Assembly: GCA_021797555.1 (NCBI GenBank)
Contig: JAJZZM010000020.1
Coordinates: 62,001 to 126,000, forward strand
DNA length: 64,000 nucleotides
Direction: 5' to 3'
From: Thermoplasmata archaeon
GTDB taxonomy: Archaea; Thermoplasmatota; Thermoplasmata; Thermoplasmatales; Thermoplasmataceae
Positions 27,555-36,561 of the stretch are shown piece by piece (position 1 is the first letter of the stretch; every line of letters starts with the position of its first letter). The notes beneath the pieces are model-generated. The model saw only the letters and a program-made list of their open reading frames with translations, was not told where the DNA came from and did not search any database. Position numbers and translations under genes: made by a program.

Positions 27555-27699
27555 GAAAATAAAAGATGTCCAGGAGCTATCAAGAGAAGTTACAGATATG
27601 AAAAAAGAGATAGATAGCTTAAAGGAAGTTTTAAGCGGATTAATACAGGTTATGATAGATCACAATGATCAGTTCAATGACGATGATGAATATAACTAG
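27538..27699 (+). CDS. Small coiled-coil protein between csl4 and LSm
   Basis: A 53-codon ORF that overlaps the end of csl4 by 17 bp and ends 9 bp before the LSm start. It may begin at the ATG at 27538 or at the one at 27544. The central part (VQELSREVTDMKKEIDSLKEVL) shows heptad-like hydrophobic spacing and should form a coiled coil. The tail is acidic (DQFNDDDEYN). It has no recognised family. Tight packing between two RNA-binding genes suggests it is real and may act in RNA turnover. Confidence 0.65.
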   Translation: MLMKDEKIKDVQELSREVTDMKKEIDSLKEVLSGLIQVMIDHNDQFNDDDEYN

Positions 27700-27708
27700 G
27701 TGAGAAAT

Positions 27709-27924
27709 ATGGCAACGTTACCAATGAAAATGCTTGAAGAGAATTTGAATAAGAAAGTTAGTTTGCTTTTAAAAGATAATAGAATGTTGGATGGAACATT
27801 ATCCGGTTACGATGAATACATGAACATGACCCTGGATGATGCCGAAGAAAATGGTGAAGTCCAGAGAAAATTGGGGAAAGTTGTTATCCGCGGGAGCAAT
27901 GTTGTAAGAATAACAACAAAATAA
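27709..27924 (+). CDS. LSm (Sm-like archaeal) RNA-binding protein
   Basis: A 71-residue protein with both Sm motifs: Sm1 as KKVSLLLKDNRMLDGTLSGYDEYMN and Sm2 as GKVVIRGSNVVRI near the C-terminus. Archaeal LSm proteins form heptameric rings that bind U-rich RNA. I use the ATG at 27709, five bases after GGTGA, rather than the GTG at 27700, which lies inside that binding site. It is the last gene of the csl4 cluster. Confidence 0.95.
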   Translation: MATLPMKMLEENLNKKVSLLLKDNRMLDGTLSGYDEYMNMTLDDAEENGEVQRKLGKVVIRGSNVVRITTK

Positions 27925-27971
27925 TTTTTTTTTATTTTAAAAGTATATATAATTTGTATTAATAACGAAAC

Positions 27972-29534
27972 ATGTCAAAAACTATAGATGATATTCATTA
28001 TGTTATGGGTTTTTCAATGTGTGGATACTATAAAAATATAAAGTTCCCGCTTATTATAGATACATTTTCAGACAATTATAAAAACGATAATAAGGAAATA
28101 AAGATAATAGGCAATGAATTTGATAAAAAAATATATTATCCATCATTTCTTGATGGCAATAAAATTATAGAAAGCGATGATATTATAATTATTTTCAATG
28201 GCATAGAATTAATACAGAGGCCTAGAAAACTTGTTGATTTCCTTGTAAAATTAAGAAATAAACATGGATTTAAGAAATTATTTTATCTTCAGGGTGTTTC
28301 TGACCCATATATAATTCCAGTTCTGGTTTATTTAGGCATAAATATATTTGATGATTTGTATATAAGGGAAGAAAGCAATAAAAAAATAAAATACAATGTT
28401 GCTGGAAAATCATATGTTGATTATAATCCTTTAAAGGAAAATGTGGATTTTGCAAATAATCTAATATCATCATTGTTTGATTCAATAAAAAATAATACAT
28501 TAAGAGAGGTTGTTGAAAAAATAGCAATATCATCAAAAGCTTTGGAATTATTAAGGATAGCAGATTCATATTATTATAATGATTTTATTAAATATTTTCC
28601 ATCAAGAACACCATATATACTTGCAAATTCAATGGAATCATTAAACCGGCCAGATTTAATAAAATACAGGAATGATATTATGGAGTATAAAAAGCCCGAA
28701 AACAGGGATATAGCATTAATATTGCCGTGCTCGGCTAAAAAACCGTATTCATTGTCAAAAACACATATGAAAATAATAAATGAAATATCTAATTATAGAA
28801 AATACCTGCATGAACTTATAGTGACTTCACCGGTAGGCCTGGTTCCAAGGGAACTTGAGAACATTTATCCCGCTAGATTTTATGACATACCCGTTATCGG
28901 CATATGGTATGAGGATGAAAAAATTATGATGAATAATTTATTAAAAAATTATTTAAAAAATAATTATTATAATAAAATAATTGCATACATACCTGAGGAC
29001 CTGGAATTCTTAAGGGAAGTTCTTCCAGAGGATACAGTATTTATAGAAGGGAAGGTAACAGATAATGCCAATTTAGAAAAATTAAAAGGTACATTAAAAA
29101 ATATGATAAAAAAGGATTTTAATTATGGAAATAAATTATATGATTATAAATCAATATTATCATTCCAGTTTGGAAAATGGATAAATAAATATTTAGATAA
29201 TATAAGAATAGTGAATAATTTTCATCAGGATATGATATTAAAGGATAAAAAAATATTATTTGTTTATAATGATAAAATAGGCAAATTTACAATAACAAAG
29301 CAATCTGCAAAGTTTTTCCTTGAAAATAATAAATTTAATGTAGCAATAGATGATTTTAAGCCCACATCGAATGTATACTCCGTAGGCGTTAAAGATGCAA
29401 CTGATGATATAAAACCCCTGGATGAAGTAATTCTTACGTACAATAATGAGGTGAGGGGAGTGGGTACTGCCATGATGCCATATAAGGCCATGATAGATTT
29501 GAATAAGGGCATAGCTGTAAAGGTAAGAAGCTAA
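27972..29534 (+). CDS. arcS: Archaeosine synthase ArcS (TgtA2-type)
   Basis: A 520-residue relative of tRNA-guanine transglycosylase. It carries the ArcS signature PCSAKKPYSLSKTH (about residues 252-265), which separates ArcS from the transglycosylase itself. The N-terminal part keeps a decayed TGT-like barrel (GFKKLFYLQGVSDPYI). The C-terminal 80 residues are a PUA domain (ILFVYNDKIGKFTIT, EVILTYNNEVRGVGTAMMP). ArcS helps convert preQ0 in position 15 of archaeal tRNA to archaeosine. A TATA-like TATATATAAT about 28 bp upstream of the ATG suggests a leaderless transcript. Confidence 0.9.
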   Translation: MSKTIDDIHYVMGFSMCGYYKNIKFPLIIDTFSDNYKNDNKEIKIIGNEFDKKIYYPSFLDGNKIIESDDIIIIFNGIELIQRPRKLVDFLVKLRNKHGFKKLFYLQGVSDPYIIPVLVYLGINIFDDLYIREESNKKIKYNVAGKSYVDYNPLKENVDFANNLISSLFDSIKNNTLREVVEKIAISSKALELLRIADSYYYNDFIKYFPSRTPYILANSMESLNRPDLIKYRNDIMEYKKPENRDIALILPCSAKKPYSLSKTHMKIINEISNYRKYLHELIVTSPVGLVPRELENIYPARFYDIPVIGIWYEDEKIMMNNLLKNYLKNNYYNKIIAYIPEDLEFLREVLPEDTVFIEGKVTDNANLEKLKGTLKNMIKKDFNYGNKLYDYKSILSFQFGKWINKYLDNIRIVNNFHQDMILKDKKILFVYNDKIGKFTITKQSAKFFLENNKFNVAIDDFKPTSNVYSVGVKDATDDIKPLDEVILTYNNEVRGVGTAMMPYKAMIDLNKGIAVKVRS

Positions 29535-29564
29535 AAATTATTAATTATATACCAATAATGACCT

Positions 29565-30812
29565 ATGAGATTATTAATAAAAAATGGAATTATAATAACC
29601 GAAAACGATAACAGGGATATAATAAATGGAAATGTTTTAATTGAGGATAATATAATAAAGTATATTGGAAAAGAGATACCAGAACATGATGATGAAATAG
29701 ATGCAAAAAATAAAATAGTAATGCCAGGTCTTATAAATACACATACACATATTGCAATGAGTGGTTTTAAGGGAATTCTGGATGATATCATACTGGATGA
29801 TTTTTTAAAAAAAACATCCGAACTTGACTCTAAAAGAACTGATGATGGCATCTATAATTCATCTCTACTTGGAATGTATGAAATGATAAATTCAGGAACC
29901 ACATCATTTTTAGATTTATATTATTCGGAGGATATCATAGAAAAAGCGGCTAAAAAAACAGGAATAAGGTCATTTCTTGCATGGGCAACCTTAGATGAGG
30001 AATATACAACACAGAAGGGGAACCCGGTAAAAAATGCGGAGAATTTTATTAAAAAAGACCATATAGACCTAGTAAAACCATTAATAGGTATTCAGGGAAT
30101 ATATGTTTCATCCGATGAGAATTATTATAAAGTAAAGGAAATATCTGAAAAATATAATGTAATGGTGCATACACACCTATCTGAAACCAGAAAAGAGGTG
30201 TATGATTTTGTAAAAATCCATGGAGAAAGGCCAGTAGAGCATTTAAATTCGATAAATTTTCTGTCCGATAGGTTGATAGCAGCACACTGTGTCTGGGTAA
30301 CTTTAAATGAAATAAAAATGTTATCTAATAGCAATACAAGGGTGTCGTGGAATGCAGTAAGCAATGCAAAACTTGCTTCTGGTGGCATAGCACCGATTCC
30401 TGAAATGATAAACAACAATGTAAATGTTTCTCTTGGTACAGATAGCTCAGGAAGCAACAATTCATTAAACATGTTTGAGGAGATGAAATTTTCATTACTA
30501 TCAATAAATAATGACAGGTGGTCAGCTGATACATTAAAATCTCAGAAGATACTGGATATGGCTACACGTGATGCAGGCATAGCATTGAAAGAAAAAATAG
30601 GCATAATAAGGGAAAATTACTACGCAGACATCATAATAGTAGATGCAAACAAATTCAATATGATACCTTATAATAATAAAAATGTTGTAAATAACATAGT
30701 ATTTTCTGCAAATCCAGAAAATGTTGAATACGTAATAATAAATGGAAAAATATTAAAAAATAAATATAAAATAAATAATAAAATTGATTTCATGGAGCTT
30801 GATTACATGTAA
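29565..30812 (+). CDS. MTA/SAH deaminase-type amidohydrolase
   Basis: A 415-residue metal-dependent amidohydrolase. Metal and catalytic motifs are NTHTHIAMSG (near residue 58), VHTHLSETRKEV, AAHCVWVT and LGTDSSGSNNSLNMFEE. These fit the subgroup that deaminates 5'-methylthioadenosine and S-adenosylhomocysteine. Archaea use it to recycle SAM by-products through inosine derivatives. MtnA, an enzyme of methionine salvage, is encoded at 55479-56495. The gene is 30 bp after arcS. The exact substrate cannot be set from sequence. Confidence 0.83.
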   Translation: MRLLIKNGIIITENDNRDIINGNVLIEDNIIKYIGKEIPEHDDEIDAKNKIVMPGLINTHTHIAMSGFKGILDDIILDDFLKKTSELDSKRTDDGIYNSSLLGMYEMINSGTTSFLDLYYSEDIIEKAAKKTGIRSFLAWATLDEEYTTQKGNPVKNAENFIKKDHIDLVKPLIGIQGIYVSSDENYYKVKEISEKYNVMVHTHLSETRKEVYDFVKIHGERPVEHLNSINFLSDRLIAAHCVWVTLNEIKMLSNSNTRVSWNAVSNAKLASGGIAPIPEMINNNVNVSLGTDSSGSNNSLNMFEEMKFSLLSINNDRWSADTLKSQKILDMATRDAGIALKEKIGIIRENYYADIIIVDANKFNMIPYNNKNVVNNIVFSANPENVEYVIINGKILKNKYKINNKIDFMELDYM

Positions 30813-30871
30813 CCTTTAAGCATCCGTTTATATGCACTAGAAATATGCATGCCAGTTTTATGCTGAAATAT

Positions 30872-30907
30872 ATGCAAAAGGTTTGCATGGGTTGCCGCAA
30901 TAGCAAC
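30872..30907. repeat. Two inverted repeats between convergent genes, with a motif repeated at 34776
   Basis: ATGCAAA-AGG-TTTGCAT (30872-30888) is a perfect 7-bp inverted repeat. GTTGC and GCAAC (within 30891-30907) form a second. Part of this, TTGCATGGGTTGCCGCAAT (30883-30901), matches 34776-34794 at 17 of 19 positions. It lies between convergent genes and could end transcription or be an IS remnant. Confidence 0.4.
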
Positions 30908-30953
30908 GCTGTACGAATTATAAATTTTCAACTGCAGAAAAATGTAATTAATA

Positions 30954-32099
30954 TCACCTCTCAAATCTTCTGAATATTATTACCTCAAACACAGTAAAAA
31001 TAGCCACCAGAACGATGAATGCAAGGAGGTTAGAATATAATGGCCCAACAACAGAAATCATAAGGGATGAAAGGCTCCGATATGCTGTAATTAAAGCAAT
31101 AAGAAATAGAAATGAGGTAACAAGCCTATTGGAGAGATTCTGATTATTTTCACGTTGTTTCATGGCTTTTATATCAAGAAATTTCAGCTGTGCATTTATT
31201 TTTTGTTTCAACTTATCAAAGTTACTGGTTTCAATCATTTTTTCAAGTATGATGGAGTGGCGGCCTGGTATTGATGGATCCAGTATTTCATCTACCTCCA
31301 GTATTTCAAAGCTTGCATCCTCACGTATCCTATTTATTTCCTGCGATCCGATAACTAATTTGCGTTCAATTATAGAGGAAAGATATGCTGTATTTGTATA
31401 CAGGCTTAACCAGGCATGCTGAAGTCTTTTTTCCAGATAAACATAATCTTTCACATAATCATATTTGCCTGCAATCACAATGACACTGGACCAGCTTATC
31501 AATCCTGTAACTCCGTTCCTTATATCTGAATTATTGTCTTTAAGCCATTCTTTACTTGGGCCTCCGGTAATTTTTTCTATTTCTTCAATTTTTTCATCAA
31601 AATTGAGAGAATCATCTATTCCGACCATAGAGGGCTGAAATATAGCCATGAGCAGCTCTGGCTTTACCCATTCCTCATCTGGAAATGCATAGATCGTAAA
31701 AACATAGGACATTGCTATGTCACATCTTGATGGGGCAAAAATCTTCTTAAGTTCGGATTCTATTGCAGATACAACTGAATCAGAACCATCAAGAAATTTT
31801 CTGTGCATTGCCTTCCTTTCGGCGAGTATATTATATATCTGTTCTTCCGTAGGAATATTGCTGTTAATTGCATGGTCCATCGTTACAGTTATTATGCCAA
31901 TATCTCCGTCGAATATATCGAGGTCAGCCACGGTGCCAGATATTTTAACCTGAAATGAAAACTTTGTCTTCCCAACAAGTATGGACTCCCTGTGGTCCCT
32001 CTCCCTTACGGTTAAGTAGTTTCCATCCACTACCTTAATATTACCAGTAGGAGATAACTGAAATGGTATTAGACTTACTGTCCGGTATGTTTCAGGCAT
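30954..32099 (-). CDS. Membrane-anchored protein of unknown function (higher-GC block)
   Basis: A 381-residue protein. Residues 1-320 are soluble and mostly alpha/beta (VSLIPFQLSPTGNIKV, FDGDIGIITVTMDHAI, AGKYDYVKDYVYLEKRLQHAWLSLYTN). Two hydrophobic helices at the C-terminus (about 325-345 and 352-374) follow a basic, coiled stretch. The overall plan, a cytoplasmic body tethered by a C-terminal hairpin, is clear, but I recognise no family. The DNA is visibly richer in G and C than its neighbours. It overlaps the isochorismatase-like gene by 8 bp, so the two were probably acquired and are expressed together. Confidence 0.7.
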   Translation of the reverse strand: MPETYRTVSLIPFQLSPTGNIKVVDGNYLTVRERDHRESILVGKTKFSFQVKISGTVADLDIFDGDIGIITVTMDHAINSNIPTEEQIYNILAERKAMHRKFLDGSDSVVSAIESELKKIFAPSRCDIAMSYVFTIYAFPDEEWVKPELLMAIFQPSMVGIDDSLNFDEKIEEIEKITGGPSKEWLKDNNSDIRNGVTGLISWSSVIVIAGKYDYVKDYVYLEKRLQHAWLSLYTNTAYLSSIIERKLVIGSQEINRIREDASFEILEVDEILDPSIPGRHSIILEKMIETSNFDKLKQKINAQLKFLDIKAMKQRENNQNLSNRLVTSFLFLIALITAYRSLSSLMISVVGPLYSNLLAFIVLVAIFTVFEVIIFRRFER

Positions 32100-32637
32100 G
32101 CAGGACTACTCTCCTGAAGAATTCATGGGCACTGCCATATACATGGTCCTTGCCCAGGACCTTACGCGCAATTCTAAGCCCAGCCTCCTGCCCCGATTCT
32201 CCATAGGTGCTTCCAACTAATTCGGCAACTATCCAGGAATTTATACCCCTATCGAAAGCATCCATTGCTATTTTTATTACAGAGGCATCTGTTTCGACAC
32301 CGGTTATAAGGAGTTCGTCTACCCCTCTCAGTCTTAGGGCCCTCCAGAATGATGGTGGCATACCATATGTTCTCCTTCTAAATACAGGAAATTGCCCATT
32401 ATTAAATGGCGGAATTATACCTGTATCAACCTTATCTGTAAAACCATCCCACCATGAAAGAAGTTTTCTGAATTTTGATTTTGGTGTGTTGCTGAAAGTT
32501 GCTATTAAGGTAACTCCATTAAGACCATACTCAGAAATGAAGGAATATATCCTTTCAAAGAGTTTTTCAGTATAGTTATTTATCCATCCATTCTGTGGAT
32601 CTATTACAAGAACTGCAAATTTTTGGTAGTTGTCCAT
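32092..32637 (-). CDS. Isochorismatase-fold protein lacking the usual catalytic Cys and Lys
   Basis: A 181-residue protein with the isochorismatase fold: LVIDPQNGW (first Asp, about residue 13), FRRRTYGMPPSFWRALRLRGVDELLITGVETD (about 88-119) and AMDAFDRG. The family triad is Asp-Lys-Cys. Here the Lys position near residue 89 reads Arg, and the Cys after GVETD is replaced: ASV stands where VCV is normal. Either the enzyme works differently or it has become a binding protein. It precedes the unknown membrane protein and shares its higher GC content. Confidence 0.82.
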   Translation of the reverse strand: MDNYQKFAVLVIDPQNGWINNYTEKLFERIYSFISEYGLNGVTLIATFSNTPKSKFRKLLSWWDGFTDKVDTGIIPPFNNGQFPVFRRRTYGMPPSFWRALRLRGVDELLITGVETDASVIKIAMDAFDRGINSWIVAELVGSTYGESGQEAGLRIARKVLGKDHVYGSAHEFFRRVVLHA

Positions 32638-32726
32638 AAAAAACGATACAATTAAACTTATTTAAACTTTGCCTAGCTCTATTACAATTGCAATGACTTT
32701 ATATATCCATATACATTATTAATATA

Positions 32727-33959
32727 ATGGCCAGACAATTAATAAAAATACCTCCGGAATTATGTATAAAATGCAGGGGATCAAAAATGCTCTGTGGTTT
32801 AACATACTGCCCTGTAAATATTACAAATAAAATTAAAAAGGTATACTCATTCCCTGGAAATAATATAAGTGGATCATCACCCCCATCATTATTTGTGGGC
32901 AAATATGGTTATCCTAAAATAGGCGTATATCCGGCACTGCCACCATTTAAGGGTGATACATCATACATGGAGGACGAAACTAAATGGCTATCAATGGGAA
33001 TAAATGATTTTATAGAAGCAAGGTTATCATTATTAAGGGGAAAAATAAATGTAAATATAAATGATGCAAAAAATCCTGATTATAAATTGCAGGAAATCCA
33101 GCTAACGTCATTATCAGAAAAACCGGTTGACATAGAAATGATTACAGAAAAATCATTCAATAAAAATATAATTATTGATGAGAATAGCACCCCTATGGGA
33201 CCATCATCCAGTATAAAAAATATAAAATATGATAATTATAAAATAGACAATAGAATAGAAAAGGTATATTATGATAATGATTTAAAAGCGGATAATGCCA
33301 TGATAAATCTGTATAAAAATGGAATGAGCATAAATAATATATCAAAGGCATTGAGTATAGGTTCAATGGGAATTAAAAATAACAGGAAAATAGTTCCAAC
33401 GAGATGGTCTATAACGGCTGCAGACAAAAACATTTCTGATAATATTGTGGATAAAATCAAGGATTTTAGTTCAATAGATGAATATTATGTATATATAAGA
33501 AATATAAACAAAAATTTATTTATAGGAATATTAGCACCTGGAAACTGGATGTTTGAGTGGGGCGAGGCATGGTTCCCTGGAACAACCTGGAATTATTTCA
33601 GCAATGATTACCAGATAGAACTTGATTATGAGAATTATTATGGAAGAAAAACATATCCAGATATAGGTGGATGTTACTATTCATCAAGATTAGGTGTCAC
33701 CGAGAAATTCAATGAAATGAAAAAATCAGGCAAGGCAATACTCTGGCGTGAAATTTATAATGGTTTTAATATACCTTTAGGTGTATGGTATGTCAGGGAC
33801 AATATAAGGGAATTATTTAAGGCCAAACCTGAGAAATTTGACAATATTGATAATGCACTAAAATATGTATCAAAATTTACCAAAATAAATATAAACGAGT
33901 GGGCAAAAAAATCATATAATATTAAAAATATAAAAAGCAACCTTGATGTTTTTCTATGA
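32727..33959 (+). CDS. nreA: Archaeal DNA repair protein Nre
   Basis: A 410-residue protein with the Nre layout. An N-terminal zinc motif, CIKCRGSKMLCGLTYCP (residues 13-29), is followed by SPPSLFVGKYGYPKIGVYP. A central region around ARLSLLRGKINV leads to a C-terminal domain with LAPGNWMFEWGEAWFPGTTWN. Nre proteins protect against DNA-damaging agents and bind PCNA. The last residues, NLDVFL, look like a PCNA-interaction tail. A TATA-like box lies about 25-30 bp upstream of the ATG, so it is probably leaderless. It overlaps the next gene by 4 bp. Confidence 0.9.
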   Translation: MARQLIKIPPELCIKCRGSKMLCGLTYCPVNITNKIKKVYSFPGNNISGSSPPSLFVGKYGYPKIGVYPALPPFKGDTSYMEDETKWLSMGINDFIEARLSLLRGKINVNINDAKNPDYKLQEIQLTSLSEKPVDIEMITEKSFNKNIIIDENSTPMGPSSSIKNIKYDNYKIDNRIEKVYYDNDLKADNAMINLYKNGMSINNISKALSIGSMGIKNNRKIVPTRWSITAADKNISDNIVDKIKDFSSIDEYYVYIRNINKNLFIGILAPGNWMFEWGEAWFPGTTWNYFSNDYQIELDYENYYGRKTYPDIGGCYYSSRLGVTEKFNEMKKSGKAILWREIYNGFNIPLGVWYVRDNIRELFKAKPEKFDNIDNALKYVSKFTKININEWAKKSYNIKNIKSNLDVFL

Positions 33960-34774
33960 GAAATTTAATTATAAAGGAAGTAAATGCCAGATACGCTTTG
34001 GGAAAATCCAGAATGAGGGAATTAAACTATATATTTAACCCATACAGTGGATGCTTGCATGGATGCCTTTACTGCTATGCAATAGATTATTCTAATAATG
34101 CTATATCAGGGAACTGGGGAAATACAATATATGTTAAGATAAATATTATAGATTTATTGAAAAAGGAGATCAATAAAAAGATAAGGGGAATCGTAGGCAT
34201 ATCGAGCATAACCGATCCATATATGGCTATAGAAGCACAATACAGATTAACCAGAAATGCTATAGATATATTATACAAAAATGGCTTTTATGTTACTGTA
34301 CAGACAAAATCACCACTAATTTTAAGGGACCTGGATATATTGCATCATAATAATATAGACGCAGGAATAACAGTAACGACACTAAATAAAAAAACAAGTG
34401 ACCTAATCGAACCTTATGCACCGTCTCCAATATCAAGAATGAATACATTAATTAAATTAAAAAATAATAATATTAAAACATGGTTATTTTTAGGACCTAT
34501 AATAAGAAATATAAATGACGATATTAGCAATATAGAAGATATAATAAAATTTGCAGCCGAATACAATATAAGGATAATATATGATAAATACAACAATTAT
34601 AATGGCTCGTCTAAATATATGGAAAATGTAAATTATCTGTTAAGTGATAATAAATGGTGGAATAATATTGAGAAAAATATTATAAAATTATGCAATGAAT
34701 ATAATGTTGAATGCACAGATGAGAATAAGGAAAAGGAATATGAAATGAATAAAATTCAAAAAAAATTATTTTGA
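33956..34774 (+). CDS. Radical SAM protein, SplB (spore photoproduct lyase)-like
   Basis: A 272-residue radical SAM protein. The cluster motif CLHGCLYCYA (about residues 26-35) is CxxxCxxC and follows NPYSGC, as in SplB-like proteins. ISSITDPYMAIEAQYRLTRNAIDIL, TVQTKSPLILRDLDIL and PYAPSPISRMNTLIKLKNN continue the SplB-like barrel. It overlaps nre by 4 bp, which suggests a role in DNA repair. SplB-related proteins outside spore formers are mostly uncharacterised, so photoproduct repair is only a hypothesis. Confidence 0.83.
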   Translation: MRNLIIKEVNARYALGKSRMRELNYIFNPYSGCLHGCLYCYAIDYSNNAISGNWGNTIYVKINIIDLLKKEINKKIRGIVGISSITDPYMAIEAQYRLTRNAIDILYKNGFYVTVQTKSPLILRDLDILHHNNIDAGITVTTLNKKTSDLIEPYAPSPISRMNTLIKLKNNNIKTWLFLGPIIRNINDDISNIEDIIKFAAEYNIRIIYDKYNNYNGSSKYMENVNYLLSDNKWWNNIEKNIIKLCNEYNVECTDENKEKEYEMNKIQKKLF

Positions 34775-34775
34775 A

Positions 34776-34794
34776 TTGCATGGGTTTCTGCAAT
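34776..34794. repeat. 19-bp motif shared with 30883-30901
   Basis: TTGCATGGGTTTCTGCAAT differs at two positions from 30883-30901. Its ends form the inverted repeat TTGCA/TGCAA. Both copies are followed within about 30 bp by GAATT-ATAAATT. It starts right after the stop of the SplB-like gene and could be the left end of the decayed IS whose right end is at 35140. Confidence 0.35.
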
Positions 34795-35002
34795 GTTGAA
34801 TTTATAAATTATGGTATCTATGTTTAGAGTATTTTTCAATTATAAAGGTAATATAGCTAGATTTTCTATTAACCATGTTAAATATAATTCCAAATAATAA
34901 CATATCCCGCTAAAATTTTTTGTAATTCCCTTTTATTATATGTGAACACTAAGCACAATAAATAAACTAAATATGGAAAGTAATAATATCAATTCTTATA
35001 GA

Positions 35003-35169
35003 ATTATATATAGTTATTAAGATAAAATACAGTTAGGAGCTATGTGCTGAATTGAGAAGCAGTCACTGAAACTTTTTCTGTCATGATAGGGATTATAAAT
35101 AAGTTTAATCATCAAAAAAATATAGTTCTCAAATGTTTATATTAACACAGTTAATAGAAATCATAATCT
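35003..35169 (+). mobile_element. Probable right-end remnant of an IS200/IS605-type element
   Basis: The hairpin TATTAAC-ACA-GTTAATA (35140-35156) is followed by GAAATCATAATCT. The string at 35151-35169 matches the one after the decayed tnpB at 53697-53715 in 17 of 19 bases, and both loci have a hairpin at the same place. Upstream DNA has no long ORF. It is therefore probably a very old copy of the same element. The 5' limit is a guess. The rest of the 34795-35240 gap holds the promoter of the aIF5A gene (TATATAAA near 35203) and nothing else I recognise. Confidence 0.45.
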
Positions 35170-35240
35170 ATTGTATTACATAAAATAATAAAATAATATA
35201 AAAATATATAAAGCCTTAAAATATTAACCATTGATTTAAT

Positions 35241-35630
35241 ATGAGCTGGACTGAAGCTGAAGTAAGGGAATTAAAAGTTGGAAGATACATGTTAATTGAT
35301 GATTCTCCATGTAAAATAGTTGATATAACAATGTCAAAACCGGGGAAGCATGGCGAAGCAAAGGGAAGGATAGTTGCCATAGGTGTTTTTGATAATCAGA
35401 AACATAGCGTTGTTTACCCTGTAAAGCACAAGGTAAAGGTGCCAATGATTGTGAAGAAGAATGCACAGATCCTATCAATTGCAAACAATGAAGCACAGAT
35501 GATGGATTCTGAAACATTTGAAACGTTTATATTGCCTATTGAACCTGAGGACCAGGATAAATTAAAGGCAGGAATGGAGGTGTCATATTGGGAAGCTATG
35601 GGAAAAAGGAAGATAATGCTGCAGAATTAA
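35241..35630 (+). CDS. eif5a: Translation initiation factor aIF5A
   Basis: A 129-residue protein with the IF5A layout: an N-terminal SH3-like domain with the modification loop [13 protein letters not shown], where Lys36 is the hypusine site, and a C-terminal OB-fold. It helps ribosomes through stalling peptides such as polyproline after Lys36 is modified. Deoxyhypusine synthase is encoded at 51159-52103. The agmatinase gene starts inside its last 43 bp. Confidence 0.96.
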   Translation: MSWTEAEVRELKVGRYMLIDDSPCKIVDITMSKPGKHGEAKGRIVAIGVFDNQKHSVVYPVKHKVKVPMIVKKNAQILSIANNEAQMMDSETFETFILPIEPEDQDKLKAGMEVSYWEAMGKRKIMLQN

Positions 35631-36493
35631 AATCGCATTTTTCTTATTCAAAAATAGCAGATGCTTTATCTGAGTACGAAAATTCAAAATATGTAATATT
35701 CGGTGTACCTTTTGATAATACATCGAGTTTCAGGAGAGGTTCACGATTATCACCCAATTCAATAAGGTATGCATATAACAATCTTGAATCCTATGAGGTA
35801 AATTATGATATAAATTTACTTGATTATAATATATGTGATCTTGGTGATTTGCCTGTTTATGAGGACGTAAACTATGTTTTAAGTGAAGTTGAAACTGTAA
35901 CTGATATGATATTCCATGATAATAAGATTCCAATTATGCTAGGTGGCGAGCATTCTATTACTGTGGGTGCATTGAGGAATTTAAAGGATATATCTATGAT
36001 AATAATAGATGCACATTCAGATTTCAGGGATTCTTATATGGATAATAAATACAACCATGCATGTGTTACCCGAAGAGCATTAGAATTACTTGGAAAAAAT
36101 AAAATAATATCTATAGGTACCAGGTCAACGTCATATGAGGAGGTAACTGCGGAAGAATATAAAGATGTAAGATTTATATCTGCAGATGAGGTAAGGCAAT
36201 CCGGAATAAATGAGGTAATAAATGAGGTTAAAAATAAAACAGGCAATAAAATATATTTCTCCATAGATATGGATGGAATTGACCCTGCATATGCACCTGG
36301 TGTCGGTACTCCGGAACCTTACGGTTTAACCTCAGTTGATGTTAGAAGCATATTGAATTCTGTATCAGAAAAAATAGTAGGTTATGATATAGTTGAAATG
36401 ACCCCTCTGTATGATAATGGCAACACTTCAATGCTTGCTGCAAAGTTAATCCAGGATTTTATAGCAAGCAGAGAAAAAAAATTTAAATTATAA
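35588..36493 (+). CDS. speB: Agmatinase (ureohydrolase family)
   Basis: A 301-residue binuclear manganese hydrolase. Metal motifs are GGEHSI (about residues 119-124), DAHSDFRD (about 141-148) and [14 protein letters not shown] (about 226-239). It would convert agmatine to putrescine and urea in polyamine synthesis. The start is TTG at 35588: GGAGGTG at 35576-35582, inside the aIF5A gene, is spaced five bases before it. The 43-bp overlap implies coupled translation. A later start is possible because the first 20 residues are not conserved in the family. Confidence 0.91.
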   Translation: MGSYGKKEDNAAELKSHFSYSKIADALSEYENSKYVIFGVPFDNTSSFRRGSRLSPNSIRYAYNNLESYEVNYDINLLDYNICDLGDLPVYEDVNYVLSEVETVTDMIFHDNKIPIMLGGEHSITVGALRNLKDISMIIIDAHSDFRDSYMDNKYNHACVTRRALELLGKNKIISIGTRSTSYEEVTAEEYKDVRFISADEVRQSGINEVINEVKNKTGNKIYFSIDMDGIDPAYAPGVGTPEPYGLTSVDVRSILNSVSEKIVGYDIVEMTPLYDNGNTSMLAAKLIQDFIASREKKFKL

Positions 36494-36561
36494 AATATAT
36501 AATATTTTTATAACCATTATTTAAAAAATGTAATAAATAAAATATTAAAAATTATAAAAAT

